A DNA stretch of 64,000 bases from Rapana venosa (taxonomy: Eukaryota > Mollusca > Gastropoda > Neogastropoda > Muricidae). The stretch spans positions 67,631,247-67,695,246 of the forward strand of contig CM054135.1 in NCBI GenBank assembly GCA_028751875.1. Direction: 5' to 3'. Under the pieces are notes generated by a model. It was not told the DNA's origin and searched no databases. It saw nothing but the letters and a program-made list of their open reading frames with translations. Of this stretch, positions 23,455 to 36,008 are shown one piece after another. The translations under genes and the position numbers were made by a program. Within the stretch, counting starts at the first letter, position 1. Each line of letters starts with the position of its first letter.

Positions 23455-23990
23455 TCCTTGGCTAGAGCTCCAAGGTTCACAGATGTTGAGATGTTGCATA
23501 TGCGACTGTTCAACCACCATTAAGGTAGCTGCTTCATGACTGGGGGTGTCTAAACACACCAGTATGCATGCAGTTTTGTAAATTTTGTCATCCGTTTCTA
23601 CCTGCCCATAATGGCCAGCTCTTTCATTACAAATGCGGAGAGGGAGAGTTGTCTACTCTGTTTGCTGCATGCTGAATAGATAATCAATGGCCTTAACGTG
23701 ATCATCTCTAGAGCAAGGTCAAGGTTTTCTTGGTGGTGGCAGATACTCATCTTCCTGAGGTCCTCAGGTCTTCAACATTCTTTGTGTCACACTCAAAATC
23801 TGTCGCCCAGTATTTGACTGTGGCATATGCAGTGAGAAAACACATATACATTCAGACAGAAAATAGTTTTTAAAATGGATGGTGCAGCTCTTGTGGTTAT
23901 GTGCTCTTCTTGGGGAGAGCAGCCCAAATTTCATGCAGAAGAAATCTGCCCTGACCTAAAGTGATATTTAAATACAAGTAGCGTTGCCAT
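23455..23990. mobile_element. SINE tail fragments
   Basis: 23455-23560 is a minus-strand family B tail (GAGCTCCAAGGTTCACAGAT). 23836-23990 is a plus-strand end with GGGGAGAGCAGCCC and GAAATCTGCCCTGACC, also seen at 11960-12045. Confidence 0.5.
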
Positions 23991-24479
23991 GTAAGATATT
24001 CACTATGTCTTTAAAAAAAATCACTTTGTCTTGAATTTCTATGGGTTCATGCCTTTAGAATGCTTTATCAAGAAGGGTACTCAGTTTTGAATGTTTTCAT
24101 AAAAACCGTGACCCATCCTTTCGTGAAGTGTCTGCTGAAATAAATAGGATCATGAACATTTTTATATATAGTGTTATCAGTTATAGCTACCACCAGTTGA
24201 CCTTAGTAAATATTTTGTCCACTAGGCTCAAAACCTTTTAGTCACTCCCAAGTTTTATTGCTGTAGCTTTTTTTTCTTTAAAAAAAATGTATATACAAAC
24301 TGAGTAATTCTTTTTCACCAGATCTTTTCCACTGGTTCTGGACCTCCTCACTGCAGGTTCTGGAGATGCCAGTACCACAATGCTGGAGCACAAGATCCGT
24401 TGGACTTGTCCTAACCCACATGACTTAGATACTTGTGTTAAACAAAGAAAGAGGGATGAAGGGCATAGAATGGGAGAGG

Positions 24480-25240
24480 GAATGCTGCAACTAAACCCTT
24501 TAGGGCAAAGCCCCGAAAAGCAAAACCTTGAAGAGTAAAACTCTGAAGGGTCAAAACTGTGAAAAGTACAAATTTGAAGGACACATTCATGACCCCTTGC
24601 AGGGAAAAATCCTTGGAGACAGCCCCTGAAGGGCAAAATCCTGCGAGACAAGCCCCTGAAGGGCAAAATCCTGCGAAACGGCCCCTGAAGGGCAGCAACA
24701 TGCAAAACAGAACAGGCCCCTGAAGGGCAGCAACATGCAAAACAGGCCTCTGAAGGGCAGAAACATGCAAAACGGAGCATGCCCCTGAAGGGCAGCAACA
24801 TGCAAAAAAGGCCCCTGAAGGGCAACATTGGGAAAAATAAGCCCCTAAAGGGCAACATCAGGAAAGACAAGTCCCTGAAGGGCAAGTGGGGCAAAATGGC
24901 CCTTGAAGGGCAACATTGGCAAAATTAAGCCCCTGAAGGGCAACTGGGGCAAAATAAGCCCCTGAAAGGCAACATTGGGCAAAATTAAGCCCCTAAAGGG
25001 CAACATCAGGAAAGACAAGCCCCTGAAGGGAATATCAGTAAGGACAAGTCCGTGTAGGGTAACATCAGGAAAAATAAGCCCCTGAAGGGCAACATCAGGA
25101 AAGACAAGCCCCTGAAGGGCAACATCAGGGAAAATAAAGGACAACATCAGGAAAGACAAGCCCCTGAAGGGCAACAGGGGTAAAATAGCCCCTGAAGGGC
25201 AACATCAGGCAAAATAGCTCCTGAGGGGCAACATGCTGGG
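24480..25240. repeat. Minisatellite of variable units around 25-31 bp
   Basis: More than 20 units built on CCCCTGAAGGGCAACATCAG with several alternative ends (AGGAAAGACAAG, GCAAAACAGG, GGGGCAAAAT). Unit length varies, so minus-strand reading frames that look like PFRGL repeats change frame repeatedly and are not a convincing protein. Confidence 0.92.
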
Positions 25241-26385
25241 TGTCTGTGTTTAGATGCCACTAGGTTGAACAGTTAAGTTGATAGTTTGGGGGCTTTCATA
25301 TCAGAGTGGTGTCTAAATCACCTTCCATCTCTGGAACACTCCAGGGATCAAATGCGATGGGAGCAGAGAGGACTGTGGTCTCTGTGGACATCTGATAATC
25401 GACATGCAGCAGTGTCAAGAGGTAAGTAATGCAAAGCATCCGGCCATGCAACTGCTACCTTGCACCTCTTCGCAGGAATATTTTTACGGAGTACAACATA
25501 TCAATGCATGCGTGCATAACCTTAACAAAAGGGTCTGTCATCTGATATATCTTCAGAGTTCAAATCAAAATTCGTCCTTGGAGTAATAGCTCAGGCTATT
25601 CATGAATTTCAGAAGTATGTAGGGAGTCTTTGAACCTTACTTGTTGATTGCTTGGTATCGATACTGATTTTGGTGTCCTAAGACAGCACAGCTGGTAGAA
25701 CCCTTGAACACAGTGCTCATAAGGGGAAGGGACACATTTAGCCCCCAAACACGTTCTTCAAGCATTTGCTTGACTTGGCTCTCTTCCTTCTTGCCCTGAT
25801 TCCTTTAAAGTTGAAGCATAGATGTCAAAAGTCATGTAGGTCATCTCAGTTCTCTGGCCTTGTGTCTATCATTGTGGTTGCTACACGTCTCAACACTTCA
25901 CAGAGGTAAGTATATGTCCATTTATTTTCATTTTTTGGCTTTTACTTTTTGCTGTATCACTGTGAAACCTGGAGTTTATGTTGGATATTTCCATGTTTCC
26001 ACAACGTAATGAGAGCAGACAGAAGTTTCAGATCTTTAAGGTGCATATTTGATCATTTGCATACCTGTATAGACTGACGTGAATTCGTTACAAGTTGAAT
26101 ATGACTATTTCTACAGAATTTTGCTAGGGACATCTCTTTTGCCATGGATTCTATGTGTGTTTAATGTGTGTTGAGTACAGGACCTGGGTCATGTACAAAG
26201 TACTAGCACCCAGTCCACCACTCATGGTCTAGTGGAATGGGGAAAGGGTATCAAATCTTTATTTTCAGATGGTACATTGATTAAGCAATGCATCTTTTTC
26301 TTCATTAATCCATCCATGTATGCATGCACACAAGTGTGTGTATATGTATGTTTGTGAGTATGCCTGTTTGAATTTATACTATACT
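25241..26385. other. Spacer with donor-like sites, no gene confirmed
   Basis: Plus-strand donor-like CAAGAG|GTAAGT (25412) and AGAG|GTAAGT (25904) occur without a clear coding exon in front of them. Otherwise unique AT-rich sequence. Confidence 0.4.
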
Positions 26386-26396
26386 TAATTGTAACT

Positions 26397-26689
26397 GGAG
26401 GCACCGTGGTCGAGTGGTTCAGGCGGTCAACTCGTGATCCAGAGGTCGCGGGTTCGATCCCCGCTCGGCTCGGTGTTGTGTCCTTGGGAAAGACACTTTA
26501 CTCCTATCTTCCTCACTCCACCCAGGTGTACAAGTGGGTACCAGCTCTGCTGGGGAAGAATCTGGCGACAGACTAGCGTCCTGTCACAGGGGTGGTGAAA
26601 AACCATCAGTTCGCTTAACGCTACAGAAACCGGGATAAGCTCCGGCTCTATGGGCCTTCTGGCTCGAAAGAACATACTTTACTACTTAC
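26397..26689 (+). mobile_element. tRNA-derived SINE, family A, full length
   Basis: The left end folds like a tRNA gene (GGTCGAGTGGTTCAGGCGG box A, GGGTTCGATCCCCGC box B), followed by a conserved body and the end GGCTCGAAAGAACATACTTT. Flanked by TAATTGTAACT duplications (26386-26396 and 26690-26700). Confidence 0.93.
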
Positions 26690-26740
26690 TAATTGTAACT
26701 ACTTGATTCTGTCACAGCTAGCTGTCTTTGTCACTGTTTC

Positions 26741-26741
<1 letters not shown>

Positions 26742-26821
<80 letters not shown>

Positions 26822-26826
26822 GTGTG
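26742..26826. repeat. (TCTG)n/(TC)n microsatellite
   Basis: About 12 TCTG units followed by a TC run and a short GTGCGTGTG end. Confidence 0.96.
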
Positions 26827-27139
26827 CACATATGCACAATCATTTGATTTTAACATCTCAATTTTTGTGTGCAGAATCATTGTCATTGAGGCTGTTCACA
26901 TCCTAGGTACTTCAATGCCTGAGGATGTGTGCATTTGTACACAGAACCTCAGTTTATTGTCTTATCCAAAGAAATGTTTGTGGTGTGGAGTTGGTATTGA
27001 TGTTACTCCTGGTGAAATGGCCCTTCAGATGGGTGTCTCACAGTACCAAGAAAATAAAAGTTTGTTTAGAGGAATAAAATCTAAATGAAATAAATCACTC
27101 GGATTTTTTTCCAGGCCCCGCTGCTTCTGAGAAAGACTG

Positions 27140-27869
27140 AACCATGGAGGACTACACCATAGACATCATAACACCCTGGGAGACTGCACCCTGGAAACAT
27201 CATAAAAAGAGTATACCTTGAAAGTTTATACCCTGGAAAACTAAACCTGATAGACAGCAGAATAGATTGCACCCTGCAAGAGAACACCCTGCAATATTGC
27301 ACCTGCAAGACTACACCTTGAAGACAACACCCTGCAAGACTACACCTTGAAGACAGCACCCTGCAAGACTACACCTGGAAGACAACACCCTGCAAGACTA
27401 CACCTGGAAGACAACACCCTGCAAGACTACACCTGGAAGACAACACCCTGCAAGACTACACCTGGAAGAAACACCCTGCAAGACTACACCTGGAAGAAAC
27501 ACCCTGCAAGACTACACCTGGAAGAAACACCCTGCAAGACTACACCTGGAAGAAACACCCTGCAAGACTACACCTGGAAGACAACACCCTGCAAGACTAC
27601 ACCTGGAAGATAGCACCCTGCAAGACTACACCTGGAAGAAACACCCTGCAAGACTACACCTTGAAGAAACACCCTGCAAGACTACACCCGGAAGAAACAC
27701 CCTGCAAGACTACACCTGGAAGAAACACCCTGCAAGACTACTCCTGGAAGAAACACCCTGCAAGACTACATCTGGAAGCCAACACCCTGCAAGACTACAT
27801 CTGGAAGAAACACCCTGCAAGACTACATCTGGAAGACTACATCCTGCTAGACTACACTTGGAAGAAGAC
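27140..27869 (+). repeat. Minisatellite of 28-29 bp units
   Basis: About 24 units of CCCTGCAAGACTACACCTGG plus AAGAAACA or AAGACAACA. The 28/29 length switch changes frame, so the open frames seen in it are a by-product. A strong acceptor-like TTTTTTTCCAG lies just upstream at 27106-27116. Confidence 0.95.
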
Positions 27870-28530
27870 AACTGGCAAGAAGACTACAACCGACAAGAAG
27901 ACTACAACCGCCAAGAATACTACAACCGTCATTAAGACTACAACCAGCAAGAAGACTACAACCAGCAAGAAGACTACAACCGTCATTAAGACTACAACCA
28001 GCAAGAAGACTACAACCAGCAAGAATGCTACAACCGTCATTAAGACTACAACCAGCAAGAAGACTACAACCAGCAAGAAGACTACAACCAGCAAAAAGAC
28101 TACAACCAGCAAAAAGACTACAACCAGCAAGAAGACTACAACCGTCAAGAAGACTACAACCGTCATTAAGACTACAACCAGCAAGAAGACTACAACCAGC
28201 AAGAAGACTACAACCAGCAAGAAGACTACAACCGTCAAGAAGACTACAACCGTCATTAAGACTACAACCAGCAAGAAGACTACAACCAGCAAGAAGACTA
28301 CAACCAGCAAGAAGACTACACCCAGCAAGAAGACTACACCCAGCAAGAAGACTACAACCGTCATTAAGACTACAACCCGCAAGAAGACTACACCCAGCAA
28401 GAAAACTACACCCAGCAAGAAGACTACAACCAGCAAGAAGACTACAACAGTCAAGAATACTACAACCATCATTAAGACTACAACCAGCAAGAAGACTACA
28501 ACTGGCAAGAAGACTACATATGGCAAGTGA
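27661..28530 (+). CDS. Doubtful open frame coding Thr/Lys/Ser repeats
   Basis: One frame is open for 289 codons across both arrays and reads as TTTSKK and TTTVIK hexapeptides in the 18-bp part, ending YGK. Such a composition occurs in secreted mucin-like or matrix proteins, but the same array is also open in a second plus frame and on the minus strand, as expected for any 18-bp repeat without stops. No signal peptide or coding exon is attached. Treat as repeat DNA unless transcripts show otherwise. Confidence 0.15.
   Translation: MKKHPARLHPEETPCKTTPGRNTLQDYSWKKHPARLHLEANTLQDYIWKKHPARLHLEDYILLDYTWKKTTGKKTTTDKKTTTAKNTTTVIKTTTSKKTTTSKKTTTVIKTTTSKKTTTSKNATTVIKTTTSKKTTTSKKTTTSKKTTTSKKTTTSKKTTTVKKTTTVIKTTTSKKTTTSKKTTTSKKTTTVKKTTTVIKTTTSKKTTTSKKTTTSKKTTPSKKTTPSKKTTTVIKTTTRKKTTPSKKTTPSKKTTTSKKTTTVKNTTTIIKTTTSKKTTTGKKTTYGK
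27870..28530 (+). repeat. 18-bp minisatellite with higher-order pattern
   Basis: About 36 units of ACTACAACCAGCAAGAAG. A variant unit with GTCATTAAG in place of AGCAAGAAG recurs every three to six units, giving a higher-order repeat. The left edge (27840-27900) shows a gradual change from the 28-bp unit, so this array probably grew out of its neighbour. Confidence 0.95.
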
Positions 28531-30420
28531 AAATACAAACCCTGAATTCAGACCAGAATTTTTTGTCTTGGATACAGTCTTATTTCAGAAGTATGCCATA
28601 CCTTGTATTTGTAAATTGTTAGTACAATGATGATCAATAATGTCAGAGCCTTTTTGATTACATTCATATCATATGTTTAAAAATAATTGTATCTTTTAAC
28701 TGGAAATTAGTTCAATTTTTCTGAGAGTTTTGAAAAAGTTTACAGTATCCTCAAAGATGTGTAATGAATGATGGCTAAAAAATTTAAGTCATTTTTTTTT
28801 TGATGTAGCCCAAAACAAAGTGAAGTTTCAAAATGAGGTAAGATACACGTTAAAATGAAAATGGAAACAAGAAAACCTAGCTTATTTCCCCTTTTTTGTT
28901 TGATAGGATTGTGACAAGTTTGTCCTGTGCTTTTTGATAATTCTCATAAGTTTTTCGGGAATTTTTAATTCAATGTCAGCAATGCTTTGTAATGTTCTGT
29001 GAAATATCTCGCCTTGTATCTGACTGTTGGCTAAACTGGAAATATGTGTTGTTGGCAAATCCATGCCCTGGTCTATTTTTGATATGCCATGGCAGATTTT
29101 ACCGCAACACAATTTACGTGTGTTTTTTTTGGATGAATTCTTTTTGATGCATATATATATAGTGTATGTGTATGTACATGTGTGTGTGTGTTATTCAGTC
29201 TTAAGTACAATTACAGTCAATTACATTGTAAAAAAAACATCCACAAATATTCAGGTGTCTTATGCTAGTATTCTCGTCATGTAAACATGTCCTTCACCTC
29301 CTAGTTTTGCGGTCAGTTCTTCTGATAAGTGTGTGTGCTCATGTGTCAATATATAGTAGGATGACCTTTTTTTTTGCACCTACAATATAACAAATTATGT
29401 TCAATTTTGTTTTTGTACATAATGTCAAATATTTCCCATTATGTGTCATCTATGTTATGTCTGTCTTCATTTTATTACTGTGTACTTACGTACCATGTAT
29501 TCTGTAGACCAGCAGAAACAAACACGCATTACGCAAAAAACACCTGAAATAAAATAATTTTAATGTACAAAGATGTTATGTCTTGTCTCGTGTTATTTTC
29601 AACACCTTTTTCTGTTTTAACTCGACCAGTTTAGCATTTCTTCTCTCTGTCTCTGTTTCCTTGTCTGTCTGTCTGTCTTCCATTCTTCCCTCGTTTTAAT
29701 TCTTTTCTCCTAATGTTCCCTCCCTATCCTTGTGTATTGGTGTGTGTGTTCATTAAATGTAATTCCAAAATTCAAATTTGCATGAACAGTACTTCACAAA
29801 TTATGTCGAGTGAAAAATAAGAATCTTCATTTACTGTTTGTTGATGTTCAGTTTGTCTGTATCAGTGTCTGTTAAACGTGCCTTCACATTTTTAAAAATT
29901 CTTTTCTTTCAAGGATCATGGAAGAAGCACTCATGTACTTTTTTAACACTGGTCCCTATGTGTATACGGTTTTGTAAATTTTGTCATCCATTCCCATTGG
30001 CACTCAAAATGTGTGCATAAAATGTTTTGGATGTGTGTGTGTGTGCCTGGGTCTGCGTGTATGCACATGTTTATACATAAGTGTGTTACTGTGTGTACAA
30101 AAATTGTACACATGAGTGTGTACATATGTGTACTTACAATGAGGCTTGTATAAATCTGCGTGTTGAAAATTATGGCTTTAGCATGCTCATTGTGATTGGT
30201 GGACACATAAGTAAGAACATTGATACATAATGAAGATAAACGCAACAAAGCAAATGAATGAATATAGAAATAAAATGCACAGACATAAAGAAACAGAGAT
30301 ACAAAATGAACAAATACAGATACATACAATGATATAAATAAATGTTTGTAATGCTTATAAATTGAAGCCTCTCTCCCTACCTCCACCTCATTTCATTTTG
30401 GTGCTGCAATAAGTTTGCTG
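28531..30420. other. No gene recognised
   Basis: AT-rich unique-looking sequence with an AATAAAATAA stretch near 29548. No matched exons. Confidence 0.45.
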
Positions 30421-30451
30421 GTGTATGCACGCACGCACACACACACGCACG

Positions 30452-30486
<35 letters not shown>

Positions 30487-30739
30487 GCATGCATGTGTAC
30501 ATACATACACACTCTCAACAGTGAATGAGAGGGAGAGATGAGGATGTTGATGTTGATTGTAATGGTGATGAAGATGGGTTGTTCTTATGAATGTGTGCAG
30601 TTCTTTTTTGTGTGTGTGTATGGAATTGCTGCTTTTAGGATGAAATGATTATAATTTTTCAAAGTTTGTTTCCTTTGAAACAATTGATGGTTTTATATTG
30701 TCTGCTTATAAAGAATTATTCAGAATTTATTATCCCTTT

Positions 30740-30770
<31 letters not shown>

Positions 30771-31022
30771 CGCGTGTGTTGTGTGTGTGTGTGTGTGTGT
30801 GTGTGTAAGCTCTGTGATGACATGTTTGCTATTTATTCTTTTTATCCTTTGATGTTTACAATTTTGCTTGTAATCTAGGTGAATTTCTCTGTTTTGAGAT
30901 AATAAGGTATTTGAATTTGAACACACACGCGCGCGCGCGCATGTTCCTAGTCTGTTTTTTGTGTACACATTTATGTAAGTGGGTGTATCCACGTCTGCAT
31001 ACATGTATGTTTGTGGGTGTGA

Positions 31023-31057
<35 letters not shown>

Positions 31058-31213
31058 GAACCAAAAGAACACACACACAATATATATATATAGCATAGTA
31101 TGTGGTGTCCTGCGTATGTTAGCTCACAAAGAGACCACACACACACATGCGCGCGCACATACGCATGCACACAAACACACACAATGATCCACACGTATGC
31201 ATATGCACACTCG

Positions 31214-31246
<33 letters not shown>
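30421..31246. repeat. Cluster of CA/TG/CG microsatellites
   Basis: Runs at 30421-30482, 30738-30806, 30923-30941, 31023-31054 and 31130-31246, alternating CA and TG polarity, with CGCGCG pieces that can form Z-type DNA. Confidence 0.93.
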
Positions 31247-31248
<2 letters not shown>

Positions 31249-31470
31249 GTCCTTCGGATGAGACTATAAACCGAGGTCCCGTGTGCGAACGCACGGAGAA
31301 CATCTTGCGCACACGTTAAACCCGTTCCACTTTTCGGAGGAGTAGGCCAATGTGTGCTGGCGGGAAAGGATGACAAAATTAACAAAACTGCATACACACG
31401 GGGACTGGATGTAAAAAAGCACATGAGTGCTTATTCCATTATCCTCGAAATAAAGAATAAAATAAACACA
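31247..31470 (+). mobile_element. SINE family B copy
   Basis: Starts right at the CA microsatellite with GTCCTTCGGATGAGACTATA and ends CATTATCCTCGAAATAAAGA. The tRNA head is missing or replaced by the microsatellite. Confidence 0.78.
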
Positions 31471-31703
31471 CGCACACATACGAGTCCAAAAATGCCCATC
31501 GCAGTCTTTGCTGGTAACACATAATGAAACGGTTTATTGAATGTGAACTGGCATGAGTATTTACAGTTATACAAAGTCCAGTCTGTCGAATCTTTTGTTC
31601 CCAAAGTAGTTTTCACCATGCAAAAGCAGACTACAGAATTATACAAACATCGTACAATCAGTAACATTTGTAAGGCATTTTAGTTCTCGTTTATCAACGG
31701 ACT

Positions 31704-31992
31704 TGAGGAGGCACCGTGGTCGAGTAGTTTAGGCGGTCAACTCGTGATCCAGAGGTCGCGGGTTCGATCCCCGCTCGGCTCGGTGTTGTGTCCCTGGGAA
31801 AGACACTTTACTCATTTTCCACTCCCCAGGTGTACAAAGTGGTACAAGCTGCTGCGGGAAGTATCTGGCGACAGACTAGCGTCCTGTCACAGGGGTGGTG
31901 AAAAACCATCAGTTCGCTTAACGCTACAGAAACTGGGATAAGCTCCGGCTCTATGGGCCTTCTGGCTCGAAAGAACATACTTACTTACTTTT
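31704..31992 (+). mobile_element. tRNA-derived SINE, family A, full length
   Basis: Same structure as 26397-26689, with both pol III boxes and flanking duplications TTATCAACGGACT (31691-31703 and 31993-32005). A few small deletions in the body. Confidence 0.93.
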
Positions 31993-32347
31993 TTATCAAC
32001 GGACTGAAAAAAAAGCATGACAAACATCACCTGAAGAGGATCCGTTACTTTATTTCACGCGCTTTTTATTAAATGATCCATTGTTTTCTCAGCAAAATCA
32101 AGATTTAACAAAAAATGCAGTATTGTCCATCGGGGAAAGAAATTGATATACTTTGTATGTATTTTTTAATACCCTTTTGTATTATAATTTTCCCATTATA
32201 GATATGAAGAGCTGTGATGCCATGAATATACACACCAGATTTGCTTTCTCGTTCCTGGGCTAGATATAGAGCTCCGAGGTTCACCAATAGTGAGAGTTTG
32301 CGTATGCAACGTTTTAGCCGCATTCCGTTGATGGAGTTAACCGTATT

Positions 32348-32349
<2 letters not shown>

Positions 32350-32385
<36 letters not shown>
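32350..32385. repeat. (TG)n microsatellite
   Basis: About 17 TG units next to a minus-strand SINE family B tail fragment (32255-32335). Confidence 0.93.
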
Positions 32386-32459
32386 ACGCGCACGTGCCAT
32401 ATAAATGTATGACTGATGAACTGATACCAGTGACGGAAGAAATACTCGTAACTCCGTGA

Positions 32460-33290
32460 GTTAAATGAACTATACATAAGTGATAGATATAGGTTGTATC
32501 AACACATACAGCAGATAGCAAAACAGTATTTACACAGCCTACAGAATAGTCAAAACACAGACAATGGAAATACATCAACTCAAGTTACAGAAAAGCATCC
32601 ATTATCATGACTGACAGGAGACTGTTATGATAACTAAACCAGTTAACATAAACATTCCGTCGTGTGTATTATAGGCTGAGCTTTAACATAAAACACATGA
32701 CATAATATCTACTGTCTATAGAGAACAAGAACCCAGACTGATAGAAACATAGTGAATGCAGTGATCAAGGTTGCAGGAAAACAAATGGCACGTATACCCT
32801 GTGTCCAATGCCGAGTTGATGATACATAACGACAGGAATATAGGCAGAGATACAGAGGAGATTCACTTAGGCTATATCAACAAAAATTACCGGGAAGACT
32901 CGACCAGCGCGAAGGAGTGATAAAAGGAAATGATGGAGAGAGATGATCACTATAAATGTACCAATAAGTAAATGGGCTGATGATAGGAATGTCTATGCAT
33001 ACCAGTAACAGGTAAAGTACGCCGATACAGGTGACATTCATGCACCTATGTTGGTGGTTTTTTCTCTTCCGGAAGGCACCAACACAGGGTGGAATTGTGT
33101 CATACAGGCTATATTGACATAGTTGACAAAGAATGTAGGCCCACATTGATAAAACTAAAAAGACTGTACTGACACAGCCATTAGAGCATTGCCAGACTTA
33201 ACTAAAAGTTCTGTGGCAAATGCATGCATATGTTAAAATGATAGAGATATACTGACAAATCGACTGATACAGCTAACAATAATGTTTCCG
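32460..33290. other. Degenerate approach to the 23-bp array
   Basis: Unique-looking sequence with scattered GACAGGA and TGATACAG words that resemble the neighbouring minisatellite; probably its eroded older part. No exon seen. Confidence 0.4.
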
Positions 33291-33780
33291 TAAAGCTGAA
33301 AGAAATGCACTGATACAGATGACAGGAATGTACTGATACAGATGACAGGAATGTACTGATACAGATGACAGGAATGTACTGATACAGATGACAGGAATGT
33401 ACTGATACAAATGACAACGCACTGATAGAGATGACAGGAATGCACTGATACAGATTGCAGGAATGCATTGATACAGATTGTAGGAATGCACTGATACAGA
33501 GGACAGGAATGCACTGATACAGAGGACAGGAATGTACTGATACAGAGGACAGGAATGTACTGATACAGATGACAGAAATGTACTGATACAGATAACAGGA
33601 ATGCATTGATACAGATTGCAGGAATGTACTGATACAGATTGCAGGAATGTACTGATACAGATGACAGGAATTTATTTATATAGATGACAGGAATGCATTA
33701 ATACAGATCACAGGAATGTACTGATACAGATGATAGGAATTCACTGATAGAGATGACAGGAATGTACTGAAATAGAAATG
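33291..33780. repeat. 23-bp minisatellite, about 20 copies
   Basis: Unit CTGATACAGATGACAGGAAT plus GTA, with GATTGCAGG and GAGGACAGG variants. Because 23 is not a multiple of three, all minus frames stay open as Ser/Tyr/Ile-rich repeats that look protein-like but are not. Confidence 0.94.
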
Positions 33781-35121
33781 CACTGGTTCAGAAAACAGGA
33801 GTGTACGATTGGTAAATGTCAAAACATATTGATACAGGTCAAATAGATATAGACAATGGTTAAAGAAAAGTGTATCCCACTGCATGACCAGAGCGTATTA
33901 TTAGCCTATGTACGTGTGATCTCCACTGTAGAAGAAGGCTGATACAGAGTGTGCAGTACAGTAATTTACTTAATAAAAATATTCTGTAATAAATCAGTGA
34001 AAGCATATATTTTTTCCCCCAATCCACTAACACAAGCTGATGTTTTTGCACAAGCAACATAAATCCTGCATCGCGTGGATGGTGACAATATGAGAAAGCT
34101 GATGTTACAGGAAAACTGACTGATGTTCAAAGCCAGATCAAACGTTTTGTTTTCAGCTGTTGGTCTACAGTGTGGAAAGCTGACGCGAGCTGGTGTAGTC
34201 AGGCCATTTATGCCATTACCCATTGATGCTTACACAACATTATGACCCCTTTTTTGTGTTGCCATTGGCTTTTGTTGTTTATCTATTTACTTTAACAAGG
34301 TCTAAAAACAGGTATTTGCATTTGTTCGCAATTAGTTTTCAACAGCCACATCCCACGGGAATGCTAATATTGGCCTGTCTTTCCAGTTCAAAATATCTAG
34401 ATCTTTGTTCTGTTCTTCGTTGATTGCAGAATTGATTCCAAGATGAATATGCTTGTAATTTTCTTTAAAAACAAAATTTAGATTGTGGTTTTGTTTTGTT
34501 TTGTCTAGGCTATTTTGTTGTTGTTTCGCGTTTTTGTGTGTGTTTGTCTTTAGATCTACATTGTTGTACGTGGGTTCTGTTTTAGTCTTTTTTCTGTTTT
34601 TTGTCGTTGTTTGTTTACATTTTGCTTACATTTTAAAAGTTAATTGTAACAGCATCAACATCATCTTCATGTACATCATCAGGGTATTGCCTGTAATCTC
34701 GAAAACGCTTTGAGTGCTTCATGAACATTGCAGACCTATGGCCACAACGTGACATGCCATTTTAAAGTCAAAATCAATCAATCAAACAATCACAACACAC
34801 AAACAAACAAACAAAAACCCCAATACAAAAACAACAACAACAAAAGAAATGCACTTAGAGCTTAGAAAAGTGAAAATGAGCGGAGAAAAGTGGAAAATGT
34901 TTCAGCATATTCTTCACAAAACGTAGTAATTAAACAAAATAAAATAAATTAAATTAAGGAAAAACGAAAGTGCTTAACGTAGGCTGAAAGTCTACGTAAG
35001 TTTGCACGCGTTCAGTTACTCGTGTGATAAGTAACAATTCAGAGACACACATTATTCCAAGAGGGTTTCATAACTAAAAAAAAAAAAAAGCCCTGATAAA
35101 AAAACGCGCAAAAAAGTGTAC
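33781..35121. other. No gene recognised
   Basis: AT-rich sequence with T-rich and CAAA runs; no exon or element identified. Confidence 0.45.
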
Positions 35122-35213
35122 GCGCTTACATAATTTACGTTTACTTAAACATGACTAACGTGGCAACGCGCTTACATAATTTACGTTTACTTAAACATGA
35201 CTAACGTGGCAAC
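35122..35213 (+). repeat. 46-bp perfect direct duplication
   Basis: Two identical adjacent copies (35122-35167, 35168-35213) starting GCGCTTACATAATTTACG. The lack of any difference means it is recent or an assembly artefact. Confidence 0.96.
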
Positions 35214-35906
35214 AGTTGTATGTATGTCGCCTACATACCAGCTCACACTCGGGTTTTGCACAAAGAAGAGCTGCAAACCAGTATTCAAAGACTACATACT
35301 TTGAAAAATCATATTATCTTTTGTAAACTAGCGATTTTCAAGAGATGTTCAAATAGCTGAAACATCCCTGAACATCAAGCAGAAGAATGAAACTGAACGA
35401 ACATGTATCAACACATACACTTACGCATGCACGGTTGCATGAATGTGAGCCGGGATTTTTGCGCACGTGCACATACGCAAACACGAACGCGCGCACACAT
35501 ACACACCTTTAGTGCACTGGCATAACCATTTTGGGGTTATTTATTTATTTATTTTAACTTTTCTACAAAGTGAATTGTGTAGCGAGTTATATGGTGCCCG
35601 AAACAATAATGATAATAACAACAATAATGATGATGATATTAAGAATCATCATAGTCATCATCATCATCACCATCATTACCATCACACACAAATAAGAAGC
35701 GATAATAATAACTGATGAATAAACTATCTGTGATACAAAAACCCACCCTCAATTTCATTTAAAGTCAGTTCTGACGCCAGGTCTGTTTTTTGAATGCTGT
35801 GATGTTGTGACATCACAGGTCAAAACAAAATACACGTGGTGGCAAAAGGCTGCGGGTTGGCCCCTCATCAAAGCTGTCCCTGCAGTGTGGCCTTGGCTGA
35901 GTTGCT

Positions 35907-36008
35907 CTAGGCTTGTCTCATGCCCACAGGATTGTCGTAGAGACACACCAACTGTCTGGTGCCGTCGTTGCAGTTACGTGCTGAGCAGGCCATAGTCCGC
36001 ACTGAATG
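35907..36008 (-). CDS. CAP gene exon 9: CAP2 end and stop codon
   Basis: Acceptor TTGATGCAG; reads [13 protein letters not shown] then [14 protein letters not shown] and stops at 35907. This is the C-terminal pair of strands of a CAP domain (VW......GC..A.C and LVC.Y.P). The intron before it sits at the same place as the one between exons 2 and 3 in CAP1. Confidence 0.85.
   Translation of the reverse strand, partial: HSVRTMACSARNCNDGTRQLVCLYDNPVGMRQA

Noticed and set aside
24238..25174. Minus-strand PFRGL-repeat protein
   Set aside because: Frame shifts with each unit-length change; no start, signal or exon context. It is a minisatellite.
26397..26480. tRNA gene with good A and B boxes
   Set aside because: It is the head of a SINE with target duplications and a conserved body; the same head recurs at 31704.
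27852..28538. Minus-strand hydrophobic repeat protein (LVVVF)
   Set aside because: Antisense of an 18-bp array without stops; expected by arithmetic.
33202..33606. Minus-strand Ser/Tyr/Ile repeat protein
   Set aside because: A 23-bp unit is open in all three frames, so the frame has no meaning.
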